DNA from: Actinoallomurus soli
GTDB taxonomy: Bacteria; Actinomycetota; Actinomycetes; Streptosporangiales; Streptosporangiaceae
Assembly: GCF_024055715.1 (NCBI RefSeq)
Contig: NZ_JAMXMV010000002.1
Location: forward strand, 310,001 to 374,000
Reading direction: 5' to 3'
DNA length: 64,000 nucleotides
Shown: one piece after another, positions 8,275 to 16,361 of the stretch
Numbering within the stretch: position 1 is the first letter of the stretch
How the letters are laid out: each line of letters starts with the position of its first letter
The notes under the pieces: generated by a model
Database searches by the model: none
Seen by the model: only the letters and a program-made list of their open reading frames with translations
Told to the model about the DNA's origin: nothing
Translations under genes and position numbers: made by a program

Positions 8275-9177
8275 TCACTCCCCGCCGGTCGCCTGAACGA
8301 AATCACGCAGGCGCCGTAGGAGCGTTTCCGGCTGTTCCTCAGCGATCCAATGGCCCGAATTCTCGATCGGTCGGACAGTAACGGTTTCTGCGACCTCCGA
8401 GAGCATCTCCTCGGCCATCGGCAGATAGAAGCTCGCGGTCCCGCCGAGCCCGAGCACGGGCATCTTGAGCTTGCCCTTCTCTGACAGGATGCGCCGATTG
8501 TCATCTGCGTCCTTCTCGAAAGCCCGAAAGAGCTCGAGGCCCGCTCGCATGGCTCCGGGAGCCGTGTAGTCGGCCACATATCGCTCCGCGTCCGACAGCG
8601 AAATCGCATCGGGGTTCGCACTCAACTTGACATAGAAAGATCGCAGATACGGAAACTCGCTGCCGGCGATGAGCGTCTCGGCGACGTTGTCCGGTGCGCC
8701 GTGGAAGTGAAAATGCCAAAGCCTGGCCTTACTGAACCTGGTCGTCGCCACACTCTGGAATGCTTCTGTGCCCGGAATCGGCGCCTCCATGAGCACGAGA
8801 CGCTCGACGTCTTCCGGGTAGAGGGAAGCGAACGCATAGGCGACCAGCATCCCGAGGTCGTGACCGACAAGGGTGATCGGGTTCTCCACCCCGAGATGAT
8901 CGAGCAACGCCCTGAGATCGCCTGCCATCGTCTGCTTGTCGTAGCCGCCCTCGGGCTTCGACGACCCGCCGGCCCCTCGATAATCAGGAGCCACGACGAA
9001 CCAGCCATCGGAACGAAGGGGCTCCATGATGAGACGCCATTCCCACCAGGTTTGGGGCCAACCATGCAACAACATGATCGTTCGACCATCCCCACCATTG
9101 CCCGGCGGTGTGCCCGCGGTCACGTAGTGGATTCGGACACCCTCCCCCTCGAACATGTCGTGATGGAGTTCCTGCAT
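8275..9177 (-). CDS. alpha/beta hydrolase, epoxide-hydrolase type
   Basis: A 300-residue alpha/beta hydrolase. It shows the oxyanion motif LLHGWPQTWWEW, the nucleophile elbow TLVGHDLGMLVAYAF with Asp in place of Ser (as in epoxide hydrolases and haloalkane dehalogenases), and the catalytic-His region ENSGHWIAEE near the C-terminus. Asp nucleophile plus HGWP favours a soluble epoxide hydrolase. The ATG at 9177 is preferred because AGGAGGTGCGGCA precedes it; a longer frame to 9261 would overlap the intergenic ribosome site. It follows a second hydrolase of similar type by 40 bases on the same strand, so the two probably form an operon. Substrate unknown. Confidence 0.87.
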   Translation of the reverse strand: MQELHHDMFEGEGVRIHYVTAGTPPGNGGDGRTIMLLHGWPQTWWEWRLIMEPLRSDGWFVVAPDYRGAGGSSKPEGGYDKQTMAGDLRALLDHLGVENPITLVGHDLGMLVAYAFASLYPEDVERLVLMEAPIPGTEAFQSVATTRFSKARLWHFHFHGAPDNVAETLIAGSEFPYLRSFYVKLSANPDAISLSDAERYVADYTAPGAMRAGLELFRAFEKDADDNRRILSEKGKLKMPVLGLGGTASFYLPMAEEMLSEVAETVTVRPIENSGHWIAEEQPETLLRRLRDFVQATGGE

Positions 9178-9217
9178 TGCCGCACCTCCTACCAAGAACC
9201 GGCCGCCCAGATGCCGG

Positions 9218-10087
9218 CTACGCCTCGCGCACACGCTCCAGGATGTGATCGGCCCAGACATCAGGTGCTTCCAGCGGGCTGAAATGCCCGACGTTCTTCA
9301 TGAAATGGAGTGTGTAGTCACTGTAGAAGTCGGACAGCGTATCGCTCCATTCCGGCGGAAAGAGCGGATCCTTGTCGGGCCAGAGGATGGTGATGGGCTT
9401 AGAGAACCTGTCAGCGGGATCCGGCTTTTTCTCGTTGGCGTAATAGGTGATGGGGTTCCCCTCCGGGAAGCGGAACCACATGACGCCGGCCACGAAAGCA
9501 CCCGGGGCAGAGTGGTTCTCGGTCAGATGGTCCAGCAGTTCGTCCACGACGTGGGAGCCTGGAGCCGACCAGTTCTGCAGGTTCTCCTTCAACGCGGCGC
9601 GGACGGCATCCGGCTTGCCGTCGATGAGATCCTCCACCAGCGTCGTCTTGTAGAGGATCGCGTGGAGGAAGGCGTTGACCGCCTCCTCCTCCAGAATCCG
9701 CCGGCCGACCCCCATCGTCGGTGGCGCGATCACCAGAGATCTAGCGAGATCGGGTCGCTTCACCGCGATCGTCTGGACGGTGAAGCTGCCCACGTCGTAT
9801 CCGCACAAGACCGCGTTGCTGATGCCGAGTTCGTCGATCAGAGCGATGACGCCGTCCACCTGCCCGGACAAGGCGTAGGCGTTGCCCACGTCCTCCAGGT
9901 GTTTGTCCGACTTGCCGTAGCCTCTCAGATCGGGGACGACCACGTCAGCGGAGGGGGTCAGCAGGGGCAGCAGCTTGGAGTACTCCTTGTTGTCGCCCGG
10001 ATTGCCGTGTACGAGGACTACCGGCCGGCCTTCTCCAGATCGCAGGTAGTGCAGGCGGAAACCATTCGTCGGCTTCGAGAACGGCAT
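9218..10087 (-). CDS. alpha/beta hydrolase, dehalogenase/epoxide-hydrolase type
   Basis: This 289-residue protein has the oxyanion loop VVLVHGNPGDN, the nucleophile elbow AVLCGYDVGSFTVQ (Asp nucleophile, GYDxG), the cap region, and the catalytic His in NVGHFSPLEAPDVWADHI. The Asp nucleophile excludes a simple esterase and points to an epoxide hydrolase, haloalkane dehalogenase or fluoroacetate dehalogenase relative. It is the first gene of the two-hydrolase operon. The two enzymes are diverged and do not look like a recent duplication. Substrate and pathway are not shown by the neighbours. Confidence 0.85.
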   Translation of the reverse strand: MPFSKPTNGFRLHYLRSGEGRPVVLVHGNPGDNKEYSKLLPLLTPSADVVVPDLRGYGKSDKHLEDVGNAYALSGQVDGVIALIDELGISNAVLCGYDVGSFTVQTIAVKRPDLARSLVIAPPTMGVGRRILEEEAVNAFLHAILYKTTLVEDLIDGKPDAVRAALKENLQNWSAPGSHVVDELLDHLTENHSAPGAFVAGVMWFRFPEGNPITYYANEKKPDPADRFSKPITILWPDKDPLFPPEWSDTLSDFYSDYTLHFMKNVGHFSPLEAPDVWADHILERVREA

Positions 10088-10636
10088 GCTCCGACCTCCG
10101 AACTCCTACAGCCGTATCGGCTCTGTGTGGTGGTGATCGCTAGGAAAGAGTCGCCGGGGCACCATTGGCCTCCCCCGTCCAGATCCCGCAGGAACCGGCA
10201 AGTCCACCAAATCGCCGCAGATCTTCTCGGGCCTCCGCCGCTCTACGCGGTCCTGCGATCCAGTTCACTGGCCTCGACATGACGAAGGCCCTGCCACAAC
10301 CAGCCGCGCGCCCGGCCCGAGGGCCGAGTGGTCGCCCGGCGGCCCGCACGGCGGGGCGCCCTTGAAGACGTAGACGGCTACAGACGATGATCGGGCGGGG
10401 TGCGGTACGCCCTGGCAGATAGGCTGCGAGCGTCCGTGGATGCCTGGAGCGAGCTTCGGATCAGGAGCGGCTTGATGCGCTGACGGCGTCGTGGAGTGAC
10501 CGGTGGGGCGGGGCACCGTCTGCTCAACTCGGGCTGATCCCTTCTGGCTCAGGCGTTCGGGGGCATCGACTGCGCGCATTCGGCGACTCTGGTCGTGATC
10601 CGCACGTCGTCCTCGACGGACACCGGATAGTGCCCC
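10088..10636. other. 549-base gap without a convincing gene
   Basis: The gap lies between the hydrolase operon and the 3' end of the amidase. A 104-codon open frame on the minus strand (10,265-10,579) has no family resemblance, a Pro/Ser-rich random composition and no ribosome-binding site I can defend. No tRNA, strong hairpin or repeat was recognised. It may hold the promoter of the hydrolase pair. Confidence 0.5.
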
Positions 10637-12088
10637 CTAGTTCGGTCGCTGAAAGCCGCCGATCTTCTGCTCGAGCAGTTCGGCCAGCCGCAGCGGGGTG
10701 CGGTCCTCGAACATCGGACCGATGAGCTGCACTCCCACCGGCAGGCCCTCAGGGGACCGGCCCGCTGGTATGGCGGTGGCGGGCAGGCCGGGCATGGTGG
10801 CCAGGCCGGCCCAGACGAGCTGGTCGAAGAAGGGGTACTCGACGCCGTCGATGTCGATCCGGCGTCCCAACAGATCGGGATCGTGGTCGTGCGGGAACGC
10901 GGGAGTGGGCGTGATCGGACACACCACGGCATCGAACTCGGCGAAGAGCCGCCGCCAGCCGTGACGGTGGAGCTCGCGACGGTTGTCCGCCTCCATCCAG
11001 TCGCGGTGGCTGAACACCATCCCGCGCAGCCGCGCCGCGTCGAGGCTCTGGTCGTCCGCGCTCAGTCCGGCGGCGCGGGCCCGCAGCTGCTCGTACGCTT
11101 CGACGGGAAAGCGCGCAACCGAGCCCGAGAACAGCAAGTGCGTGTAGAGCACCGCGGCTTCGGCCAGATCGGGCAGCAGCGGACTGCGCCGTTCGACGCG
11201 GGCACCGCCGTCGGCAAGCGCGTCGGCCACCCGGTTCACGCCCGCCCGCACAGCCGACCCGGTCGGAATGCACGGATGCTCGTCGAGGAGCAGGACCCGA
11301 AAATCGCTGAGCCGCTCGTGGCGCGCGGGCGGCAGCGTCAGCTCGTACGCCACGCCGAGCGTCAGCGGGTCCGGTCCGGCCATGACGTCGAGCAGGACCG
11401 TGAGGTCGCGGGCGCTGCGCGCCATCGGACCGACGACGGCGAGATCGAGGTCGACCGGCAATGCCCGCCCGGTCGGCGGGACCATACCGCGATTCGCCAC
11501 CAGCCCGAGCGTCGGCTTGTGCGCGTAGACACCGCAGAAATGCGCGGGGGTGCGCAACGAGCCGCCGATATCGGAGCCGATGGACAACGCGCCGAACCCG
11601 GACGCCAGGGCCGCCGCCGATCCGCCGGAGGACCCACCCGACGTACGATCGCGATCCCACGGGTTGTTGGTGGTGCCATAGATCGCGTTGAAGCTCTGCA
11701 GATCCTGCAGCCCCAGGGGCACATTGGTCTTACCGAGCACCACCGCCCCGGCGGCCTTGAGCCGTGACACCTGGACCGCGTCCTCGGCCGGCACATAGTC
11801 CCGGTGCTGCGGCATGCCCCAGGTCGTGGGCAGCCCGGCCATGTCGTAGGACTCCTTGACCGTCACCGGGATACCGAGCAGCGGCCGGGCCTCACCGCGG
11901 GCGCGCGCCTGGTCGGCATCGCGCGCGGCGGCCCGCGCCCGGTCGAAGTCCGGCACACAGATCGCGTTGATCGCCTCGTCCTCCCTCTCGATACGGGCGA
12001 TCGCCTCGTCGGTCAGCTCCGCCGAGGTCACTTCACCGGCGCGCAAGGCAGCCGTGAGCTCTTCTGCCGTCTGAAAGTTCCACTCCAT
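10637..12088 (-). CDS. amidase-signature family hydrolase
   Basis: A 483-residue enzyme of the amidase-signature family, which hydrolyses carboxamides with a Ser-cisSer-Lys triad. Lys78 is in GIPVTVKESYD, the cis-Ser pair 153-154 in the SGGSSGGSAAALASG signature, and the nucleophile Ser177 in GSDIGGSLRTP. Length and motif order match GatA-like amidases, but there is no gatB/gatC next to it, so a catabolic amidase is more likely than the tRNA amidotransferase subunit. The substrate is unknown. Its promoter region holds a short AT-rich palindrome. It stands alone between the hydrolase pair and a decayed gene. Confidence 0.9.
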   Translation of the reverse strand: MEWNFQTAEELTAALRAGEVTSAELTDEAIARIEREDEAINAICVPDFDRARAAARDADQARARGEARPLLGIPVTVKESYDMAGLPTTWGMPQHRDYVPAEDAVQVSRLKAAGAVVLGKTNVPLGLQDLQSFNAIYGTTNNPWDRDRTSGGSSGGSAAALASGFGALSIGSDIGGSLRTPAHFCGVYAHKPTLGLVANRGMVPPTGRALPVDLDLAVVGPMARSARDLTVLLDVMAGPDPLTLGVAYELTLPPARHERLSDFRVLLLDEHPCIPTGSAVRAGVNRVADALADGGARVERRSPLLPDLAEAAVLYTHLLFSGSVARFPVEAYEQLRARAAGLSADDQSLDAARLRGMVFSHRDWMEADNRRELHRHGWRRLFAEFDAVVCPITPTPAFPHDHDPDLLGRRIDIDGVEYPFFDQLVWAGLATMPGLPATAIPAGRSPEGLPVGVQLIGPMFEDRTPLRLAELLEQKIGGFQRPN

Positions 12089-12105
12089 GAATTCGACCGT
12101 AACGA

Positions 12106-12118
12106 CCTTTTGAAAAGG
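12106..12118. promoter_or_regulatory. short palindrome upstream of amidase
   Basis: CCTTTTGAAAAGG (arms CCTTTT/AAAAGG around one G) lies 18-30 bases before the amidase ATG, in an otherwise GC-rich region. A repressor site is possible; no regulator is adjacent. Confidence 0.35.
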
Positions 12119-12182
12119 CCATGAAATTTTTCTTCGCGCAACTCATCGCGGCATGTGAGTGAACTGGTCCGGTGCCGTGCCA

Positions 12183-12555
12183 TCATGCGGCGAGCCACTG
12201 GCGGATCAGTGAGAAGTCCGACTCGGTAAGGCCGGCATGCGGGTCGATTCGGTGCAGTAACGCTCTGCCCGCATGGTGAGTCGCGACCCACCGCCGATCG
12301 GCATCGGTCATCTCGTCATCGAGCCAGTGCTGAAGAGCACCGGACGGCGGCCGTCAGCACCACCTGGAAGATGTCAGTATCGGACAGGCCATGGCGGTGC
12401 AGCTCAGCGAAATCGGCGGCGATGACTTCCACCGTCTCGGCATGGCACCGTCCTTCGGGCTCCTCGAGGTCGGACACGTAGGTGGCGTACTCCTCGCGCC
12501 CAAGGGGACGCGTCGCTCCCGATCTCAGGGTCCGCCGACTCTCAGACCGCCACAA
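12183..12555 (-). pseudogene. decayed carboxymuconolactone-decarboxylase/AhpD-like gene remnant
   Basis: On the minus strand one frame (12,555-12,316) encodes VIAADFAELHRHGLSDTDIF followed by QVVLTAAVRCSS, which resembles the C-terminal helix pair of carboxymuconolactone decarboxylase/AhpD-family proteins (...HGLSDEDI...VLAAAARCFFS...). The frame stops at 12,316. In an overlapping frame the text continues as LQHWLDDEMTDADRRWVATH and ends at LIRQWLAA with a stop at 12,183. The N-terminal half of the family, including the CxxC motif, is missing. I read this as a truncated and frameshifted remnant. The second frame could instead be the end of an unrelated short gene. Confidence 0.4.
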
Positions 12556-12655
12556 CGGCTTGGCGCCTGAGGTGTTCGATCAGCCGCCCTCCGATGACGG
12601 ATCGAACCGCGCCCCGCGCGTACGGCATCATGAGCGCGCCCACGGCACCTTCGCC

Positions 12656-13258
12656 TCAAGGGCGGTGTGCGCGGAGACCGTCGACGAGGATCGACAGGAG
12701 CCGCGCCCCTCGTGCGTCGAGTTCGGCATCGTCCAGCCGTGACAACCAGCTGATGAGCACGATGACGTCGCGGGCTTCGGCATCGGCGCGGACGCTGCCG
12801 ACCGAGCGACCGGCAGCCAGCAGCAGTTCCACCGCCTCACCGATCGGGCCGAGGCTGTGGGCAGCGAGGTCACGCCACGTCGCCGCCTCGACGGCGGCGA
12901 AGACGTCGCGCTTGACCCGCGCGTAGGCGGCCACCCGGTCGAACCACGCCGCCAACGCATCCAGCGGCTGGTGAGTCTCCAGCAGACGCGGAGCCGCGGC
13001 GACCAGATCCTCCACCTCATGCCGGTACACCTCGACAAGGAGGTCCTCACGTGTGGGGAAGTGCCGATACAACGTGCCCTGCCCGATGCCGCAGGCCTTC
13101 GCGACCGCGTTGAGCTTCAGCTCTCCCGGCTCGTGCACGAGATCGCGCGCCGCTTGAAGGATCCGTTCGCGGTTGCGCTGTGCGTCGGCACGTCGCGTTC
13201 CGCCGCTCTTGACAGAAGCGGACACATGTCCGCTATGGTCATCGATGTAACCGGACAT
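12656..13258 (-). CDS. TetR-family transcriptional regulator
   Basis: A 200-residue TetR-type repressor: the DNA-binding domain at about residues 22-70 (RNRERILQAARDLVHEPGE...AVAKACGIGQGTLYRHFPTREDLL) and a C-terminal domain with LDALAAWFDRVAAYARVKRDV, typical of the SbtR-like subset. The ATG at 13,258 lies inside one operator arm. A GTG at 13,225, just inside the other palindrome, would remove 11 residues without touching the helix-turn-helix, so the true start is uncertain. It is divergent from a short-chain dehydrogenase, and the palindromes between them suggest it represses both genes. Confidence 0.9.
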   Translation of the reverse strand: MSGYIDDHSGHVSASVKSGGTRRADAQRNRERILQAARDLVHEPGELKLNAVAKACGIGQGTLYRHFPTREDLLVEVYRHEVEDLVAAAPRLLETHQPLDALAAWFDRVAAYARVKRDVFAAVEAATWRDLAAHSLGPIGEAVELLLAAGRSVGSVRADAEARDVIVLISWLSRLDDAELDARGARLLSILVDGLRAHRP

Positions 13259-13264
13259 GTGTCC
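13220..13264. promoter_or_regulatory. paired operator for TetR/SDR divergon
   Basis: GGACACATGTCC (13,220-13,231) and its reverse complement GGACATGTGTCC (13,253-13,264) are separated by 21 bases. Each is also a near-perfect palindrome in itself. They overlap the TetR start region and lie 21-65 bases before the dehydrogenase ATG. Probable binding sites of the adjacent TetR protein. Confidence 0.75.
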
Positions 13265-13284
13265 ATTCTAGGCGGAGGATCCTC

Positions 13285-14025
13285 ATGACCATCCACAGCA
13301 AGGTCGTCGCCATCACCGGCGCAAGCAGCGGAATCGGTGAAGCAACGGCTCGCCACCTCGCCTCACTCGGTGCGACCGTCGTCCTCGGCGCCCGCCGCAC
13401 CGACCGGCTGGACCGGCTGGTCGCCGAGATCGAAGCCGCCGGCGGCGAGGCGGCCGCCACGCGCGTGGACGTCACCGATCCCGACGACCTCCAGTCGCTC
13501 GTCACCCTCGCCGTCGAGCGCTTCGGCCGTCTGGACGTCTTGGTGGGCAACGCCGGGATCAGCAGGATCAGCTCCATCGCCGACCTGGACGTCGAGGGCT
13601 GGTCCGCGATGGTCGACGTGAACGTCAAGGGGATCCTGCACGGGATCGCCGCAGCCCTGCCGGTGTTCCGCCGTCAGGGCAGTGGTCACCTCGTCACCGT
13701 CGTCTCGACCTCCGGCCTGAAGATCGTCCCCACTCAGGCGGTGTACGCCGGGACGAAGAACGCGGTACGCACCCTCCTGGAGGGCCTGCGGCAGGAGAGC
13801 ACCGACGGGGTTCTGCGGACGACGTCGATCTCCCCGGGGTACGTCCGCACCGAGCTCATCGACAACGCCGTCGACGATCCCGCCGTGCTCGAGCAGGCCA
13901 GGCGGAACATGGCCGATCTCGGTATCGACCCCACGGCGGTGGCTCGGGCGATCGCATTCGCCATCGACCAACCCGACGACGTCGAAATCGGGGACCTGAC
14001 CATTCGACCGACTCGCCAGGGCTGA
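13285..14025 (+). CDS. short-chain dehydrogenase/reductase
   Basis: A classical SDR of 246 residues. The NAD(P)-binding motif GASSGIGEATARHLASLG is at about residues 12-29, ARR after beta-2 suggests NADP, NAGIS is at about 90-94, a Ser is at STSG and the catalytic YAGTKNAV (YxxxK) follows. It reduces or oxidises a small carbonyl or alcohol substrate in the cytosol; the substrate is not inferable. GGAGGATCCTC precedes the ATG. Control by the divergent TetR is likely from the paired operators. Confidence 0.92.
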   Translation: MTIHSKVVAITGASSGIGEATARHLASLGATVVLGARRTDRLDRLVAEIEAAGGEAAATRVDVTDPDDLQSLVTLAVERFGRLDVLVGNAGISRISSIADLDVEGWSAMVDVNVKGILHGIAAALPVFRRQGSGHLVTVVSTSGLKIVPTQAVYAGTKNAVRTLLEGLRQESTDGVLRTTSISPGYVRTELIDNAVDDPAVLEQARRNMADLGIDPTAVARAIAFAIDQPDDVEIGDLTIRPTRQG

Positions 14026-14117
14026 CTGTCGGCGCTACCGCCTGGCTACGAACCGCGCGCTGGACCTCAACGGTGTCCGCGATCAGAGCGTCTGGGGTCT
14101 GGATGCCCAACTCGATA

Positions 14118-15116
14118 TCAGGTGTTGAGCAGCTCCGGGGTGAAGACGTCCTCGATCTTCCACTGCCGAGAGGAGAGGCCCTGCTCGTGGTGGTAGCGCA
14201 GGTAGGTGTCGAGGGTGGCGCGGTTGGCCGCGATGCCATAAGGCCACCAGTCCTCAGGGAACTGTTCGTTGTTGCGTTCGACCAGGGCGTTCATCCACGG
14301 CACCATGCTCGGTACCTGGTAGAGCCTGCGGTTGCGGCGGTAGCGGTCGGCAGCGGCGTCCTTCGCGCCGGAGAAGGCGCGGTAGAGGTCGTGTGCGAGG
14401 TCAGGACGATCTCGGAGGAGATCTCGCCGGGCGACGATGGTGTGCATGATCGGGAAGATCCCGGTTCGTCGGTGGTAGTCACGCTCCAGCGGCTCGAAGT
14501 CGGGGAACAACCGGGCGACGTTCGGGGACCCGTCGAGCACGCACTGCGGGACGTTCGCCGAGAACAGGGCGTCGATCTCGCCAGTGTCGAGCATCGCGTT
14601 CAGTGTCTTTCCCTCCGGCGCGACGGTCACGTCGACGTCGGCGGGGTGCGGATGGGGGATGAAGTCGAAGGGGGCCGCGGGGTGCTCCAGGCCACCGATC
14701 ACCCAACGGCTGTCTTCGGGTTTGAACCCGTACTCGTCCATCAGGATCCCTTTGGCCCACACGCCGGAGTCCTGGCCGTAGGTGCCGAACTCACCGATGG
14801 TCTTGCCCGCGAGATCACCCGGTTCGACGATTCCGCTATGGGTGTTCACGAAGATGCACGAGTGCCGGAATACCCGGTTCGGGAAGATCGGCAACGCGAC
14901 GAACGGCAGACCGGTCTCCAGTAGCCGCAGATAGAACGTGAGCCCGAGTTCGCCGACGTCGAACTCGTTTCCGCGGATCAGCCGGTCGAAGATCTCCGGC
15001 AGGGTGGCCCCGGTCTCCATCGCGACGTCCATTCCGCCGACGGTGATGCTCCCGTCGAACAGCCGCCGCGTCGTGTCGTATCGGAAGCACCCGATCGTCA
15101 CTGCGGGGTCGGTCAT
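14118..15116 (-). CDS. 4,5-dihydroxyphthalate decarboxylase-like protein
   Basis: The 332-residue product starts TDPAVTIGCFRYDTTRRLFD and continues with ITVGGMDVAMETGATLPEIF and DVGELGLTFYLRLLETGLPF, the pattern of the 4,5-dihydroxyphthalate decarboxylase group with a type II periplasmic-binding (NMT1/ABC-binding) fold. No signal peptide is present, which favours a cytosolic enzyme over a transport receptor. The C-terminal half (PEDWWPYGIAANRATLDTYL) also fits that group. The ATG at 15,116 is chosen over far-upstream in-frame ATGs because the conserved domain starts there. It is divergent from a LysR regulator, a common layout for aromatic catabolism genes. The exact substrate is uncertain. 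Confidence 0.75.
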   Translation of the reverse strand: MTDPAVTIGCFRYDTTRRLFDGSITVGGMDVAMETGATLPEIFDRLIRGNEFDVGELGLTFYLRLLETGLPFVALPIFPNRVFRHSCIFVNTHSGIVEPGDLAGKTIGEFGTYGQDSGVWAKGILMDEYGFKPEDSRWVIGGLEHPAAPFDFIPHPHPADVDVTVAPEGKTLNAMLDTGEIDALFSANVPQCVLDGSPNVARLFPDFEPLERDYHRRTGIFPIMHTIVARRDLLRDRPDLAHDLYRAFSGAKDAAADRYRRNRRLYQVPSMVPWMNALVERNNEQFPEDWWPYGIAANRATLDTYLRYHHEQGLSSRQWKIEDVFTPELLNT

Positions 15117-15195
15117 GGGTCTCACTCCTCGTCCGCTCTGGTCCTCATCGTTTCCCATCGTTGGGCCGTCGCGGACCGGCTGTCCAAGACCATCT

Positions 15196-15228
15196 CGGCA
15201 CATCCGATACCGCACGGGTATCGTGCCG
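15196..15228. promoter_or_regulatory. nested inverted repeat, LysR-type operator
   Basis: CGATACC-gcacg-GGTATCG (15,205-15,223) is flanked by a second pair CGGCA / TGCCG (15,196-15,200 and 15,224-15,228). It ends two bases before the LysR start and lies about 80-110 bases upstream of the divergent decarboxylase-like gene, the usual place for a LysR recognition site. Confidence 0.65.
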
Positions 15229-15230
15229 GG

Positions 15231-16085
15231 GTGGACCTTCGCGCGCTGCGGTACTTCATCGCCGTAGCCGAAGAGCGCCACGTCGGCCGGGCGGCGAGCC
15301 GCCTGCACATGACCCAGCCGCCGCTGAGCCGGGCGATCCGCCACCTCGAAGACGAACTCGGCGCCGCCCTGTTCGAGCGCACCGCGAAGGGAGTCACTCT
15401 CACGCCCGCCGGAACCGCGTTGTACGACGAAGCGAGTGCACTGCTGCGGCAAGCCGACCGGATCCGCGGCCGTGTGACCATCGCGGCGGGGGCAGCGACC
15501 CTCACCGTCGGGACGCTGGCGGATACGGCCGAACAGGTCGGCGGCCGGTTGGTCCCGCTCTTCCGGGCACGTCATCCGCACGTGAATGTCACCATCCACG
15601 AAGCGGACCTCGGCGAGCCGACGGCCGGGCTCCGCGCCGGGCTGGTCGACGTGGCGCTGACCCGAACCCCCTTCGACGAGACCGGGATCAGCGTGCGCGT
15701 CCTGCGTTCGGTTCCCGTCGGCGTGGTGATGCGTGACGATGACCGATTGGCGGGTCGTGCTTCGGTGTCTTCGGCTGACCTGGCCGGCCGTCGGTGGGTC
15801 CGGCTCCCGGACGGCACCGATCCGATATGGACCGCCTACTGGGCCGGCGGCACGCACGACGGCCCATCGCCGGTCATGCGAACGATCCAGGAGTGCCTGC
15901 AAATGGTCCTGTGGAACGGCACCTCGGCGCTCGCCCCGATCGACCAACCACTGCCCGCCGGCCTCATCGCAATCCCGTTCGCCGATCGCCCGCCGAGCGA
16001 TCTCGTCGTGGCATGGCCGAAGACAGGGCGGAGCTCGTTGGTCCGCAGCTTCGTCGACGTGGCCGACAACGCCTGGAGTCCCTGA
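15231..16085 (+). CDS. LysR-family transcriptional regulator
   Basis: A 284-residue LysR protein: N-terminal winged helix (MDLRALRYFIAVAEERHVGR, ...HMTQPPLSRAIRHLEDELGAALFER) and a substrate-binding domain of periplasmic-binding fold from about residue 90. It resembles the CbnR/CatR/BenM type group in the RxxRHLE and ALFERTAKGVTLTPAG segments. The GTG at 15,231 is taken as the start because LysR proteins begin a few residues before the first helix. It probably activates the divergent dihydroxyphthalate-decarboxylase-like gene and represses itself through the nested inverted repeat. Confidence 0.92.
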   Translation: MDLRALRYFIAVAEERHVGRAASRLHMTQPPLSRAIRHLEDELGAALFERTAKGVTLTPAGTALYDEASALLRQADRIRGRVTIAAGAATLTVGTLADTAEQVGGRLVPLFRARHPHVNVTIHEADLGEPTAGLRAGLVDVALTRTPFDETGISVRVLRSVPVGVVMRDDDRLAGRASVSSADLAGRRWVRLPDGTDPIWTAYWAGGTHDGPSPVMRTIQECLQMVLWNGTSALAPIDQPLPAGLIAIPFADRPPSDLVVAWPKTGRSSLVRSFVDVADNAWSP

Positions 16086-16132
16086 ACGGGAGACGGCCGC
16101 ACTGACCCCACCCGCCCCAGCAGCCCGCCATC

Positions 16133-16191
16133 CGCTCGCCGGCGAGAGCGTACTCAGGGCGAGCATGAGAGCGGTCGGCGGATCACTACGC
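16133..16191. repeat. dispersed two-hairpin repeat, copy B
   Basis: CGCTC-gccggcga-GAGCG (16,133-16,150), then GTACTC...GAGCATG with one mismatch, then the conserved tail GGCGGATCACTACGC. It abuts the leftmost att scar directly and follows the LysR gene by 47 bases. Confidence 0.7.
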
Positions 16192-16192
16192 A

Positions 16193-16291
16193 GAATGAAA
16201 CAAAACGACCCTGGGTGCCTCTCCAAGGGGAGAGACGCCCAGGTCAACGTGGGAGCCGCCTGTCGGATCGAACCGACGACCTATTCGTTAC
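16193..16291. mobile_element. degenerate att scar with integrase-tail remnant (oldest)
   Basis: Bases 16,254-16,291 match the tRNA-Thr att core AGCCGCCTGTCGGAATCGAA..., with one deleted base (TCGGATCG for TCGGAATCG) and one substitution (ATTCGTTAC for ATTCATTAC); the match is lost after TTAC. The preceding 60 bases match the DNA at 21,156-21,215 and the end of the intact integrase gene, including the hairpin GGGTGCCTCTCC...GGAGAGACGCCC (16,213-16,240). It is therefore the vestige of an earlier integration at the same tRNA gene. Confidence 0.7.
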
Positions 16292-16361
16292 TCAGCACGT
16301 CCACCACTGTCCAGTGCACAAGCGAGATGGGACCCGGCTTTGACTCGCCGCCTGGGGGCGG

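Noticed and set aside
8200-8275. A fourth att scar after repeat copy A (CGAACCGACCCCAGTA)
   Set aside because: Only about ten bases resemble the core and the integrase-end hairpin is missing.
10265-10579. Possible 104-residue gene on the minus strand
   Set aside because: Composition is random for high-GC DNA, no ribosome-binding site or family; left as an intergenic gap.
14118-16247. 709-codon fusion of a decarboxylase-like protein with an N-terminal extension
   Set aside because: The extension is antisense to the LysR gene; the domain and a plausible ATG begin at 15,116.
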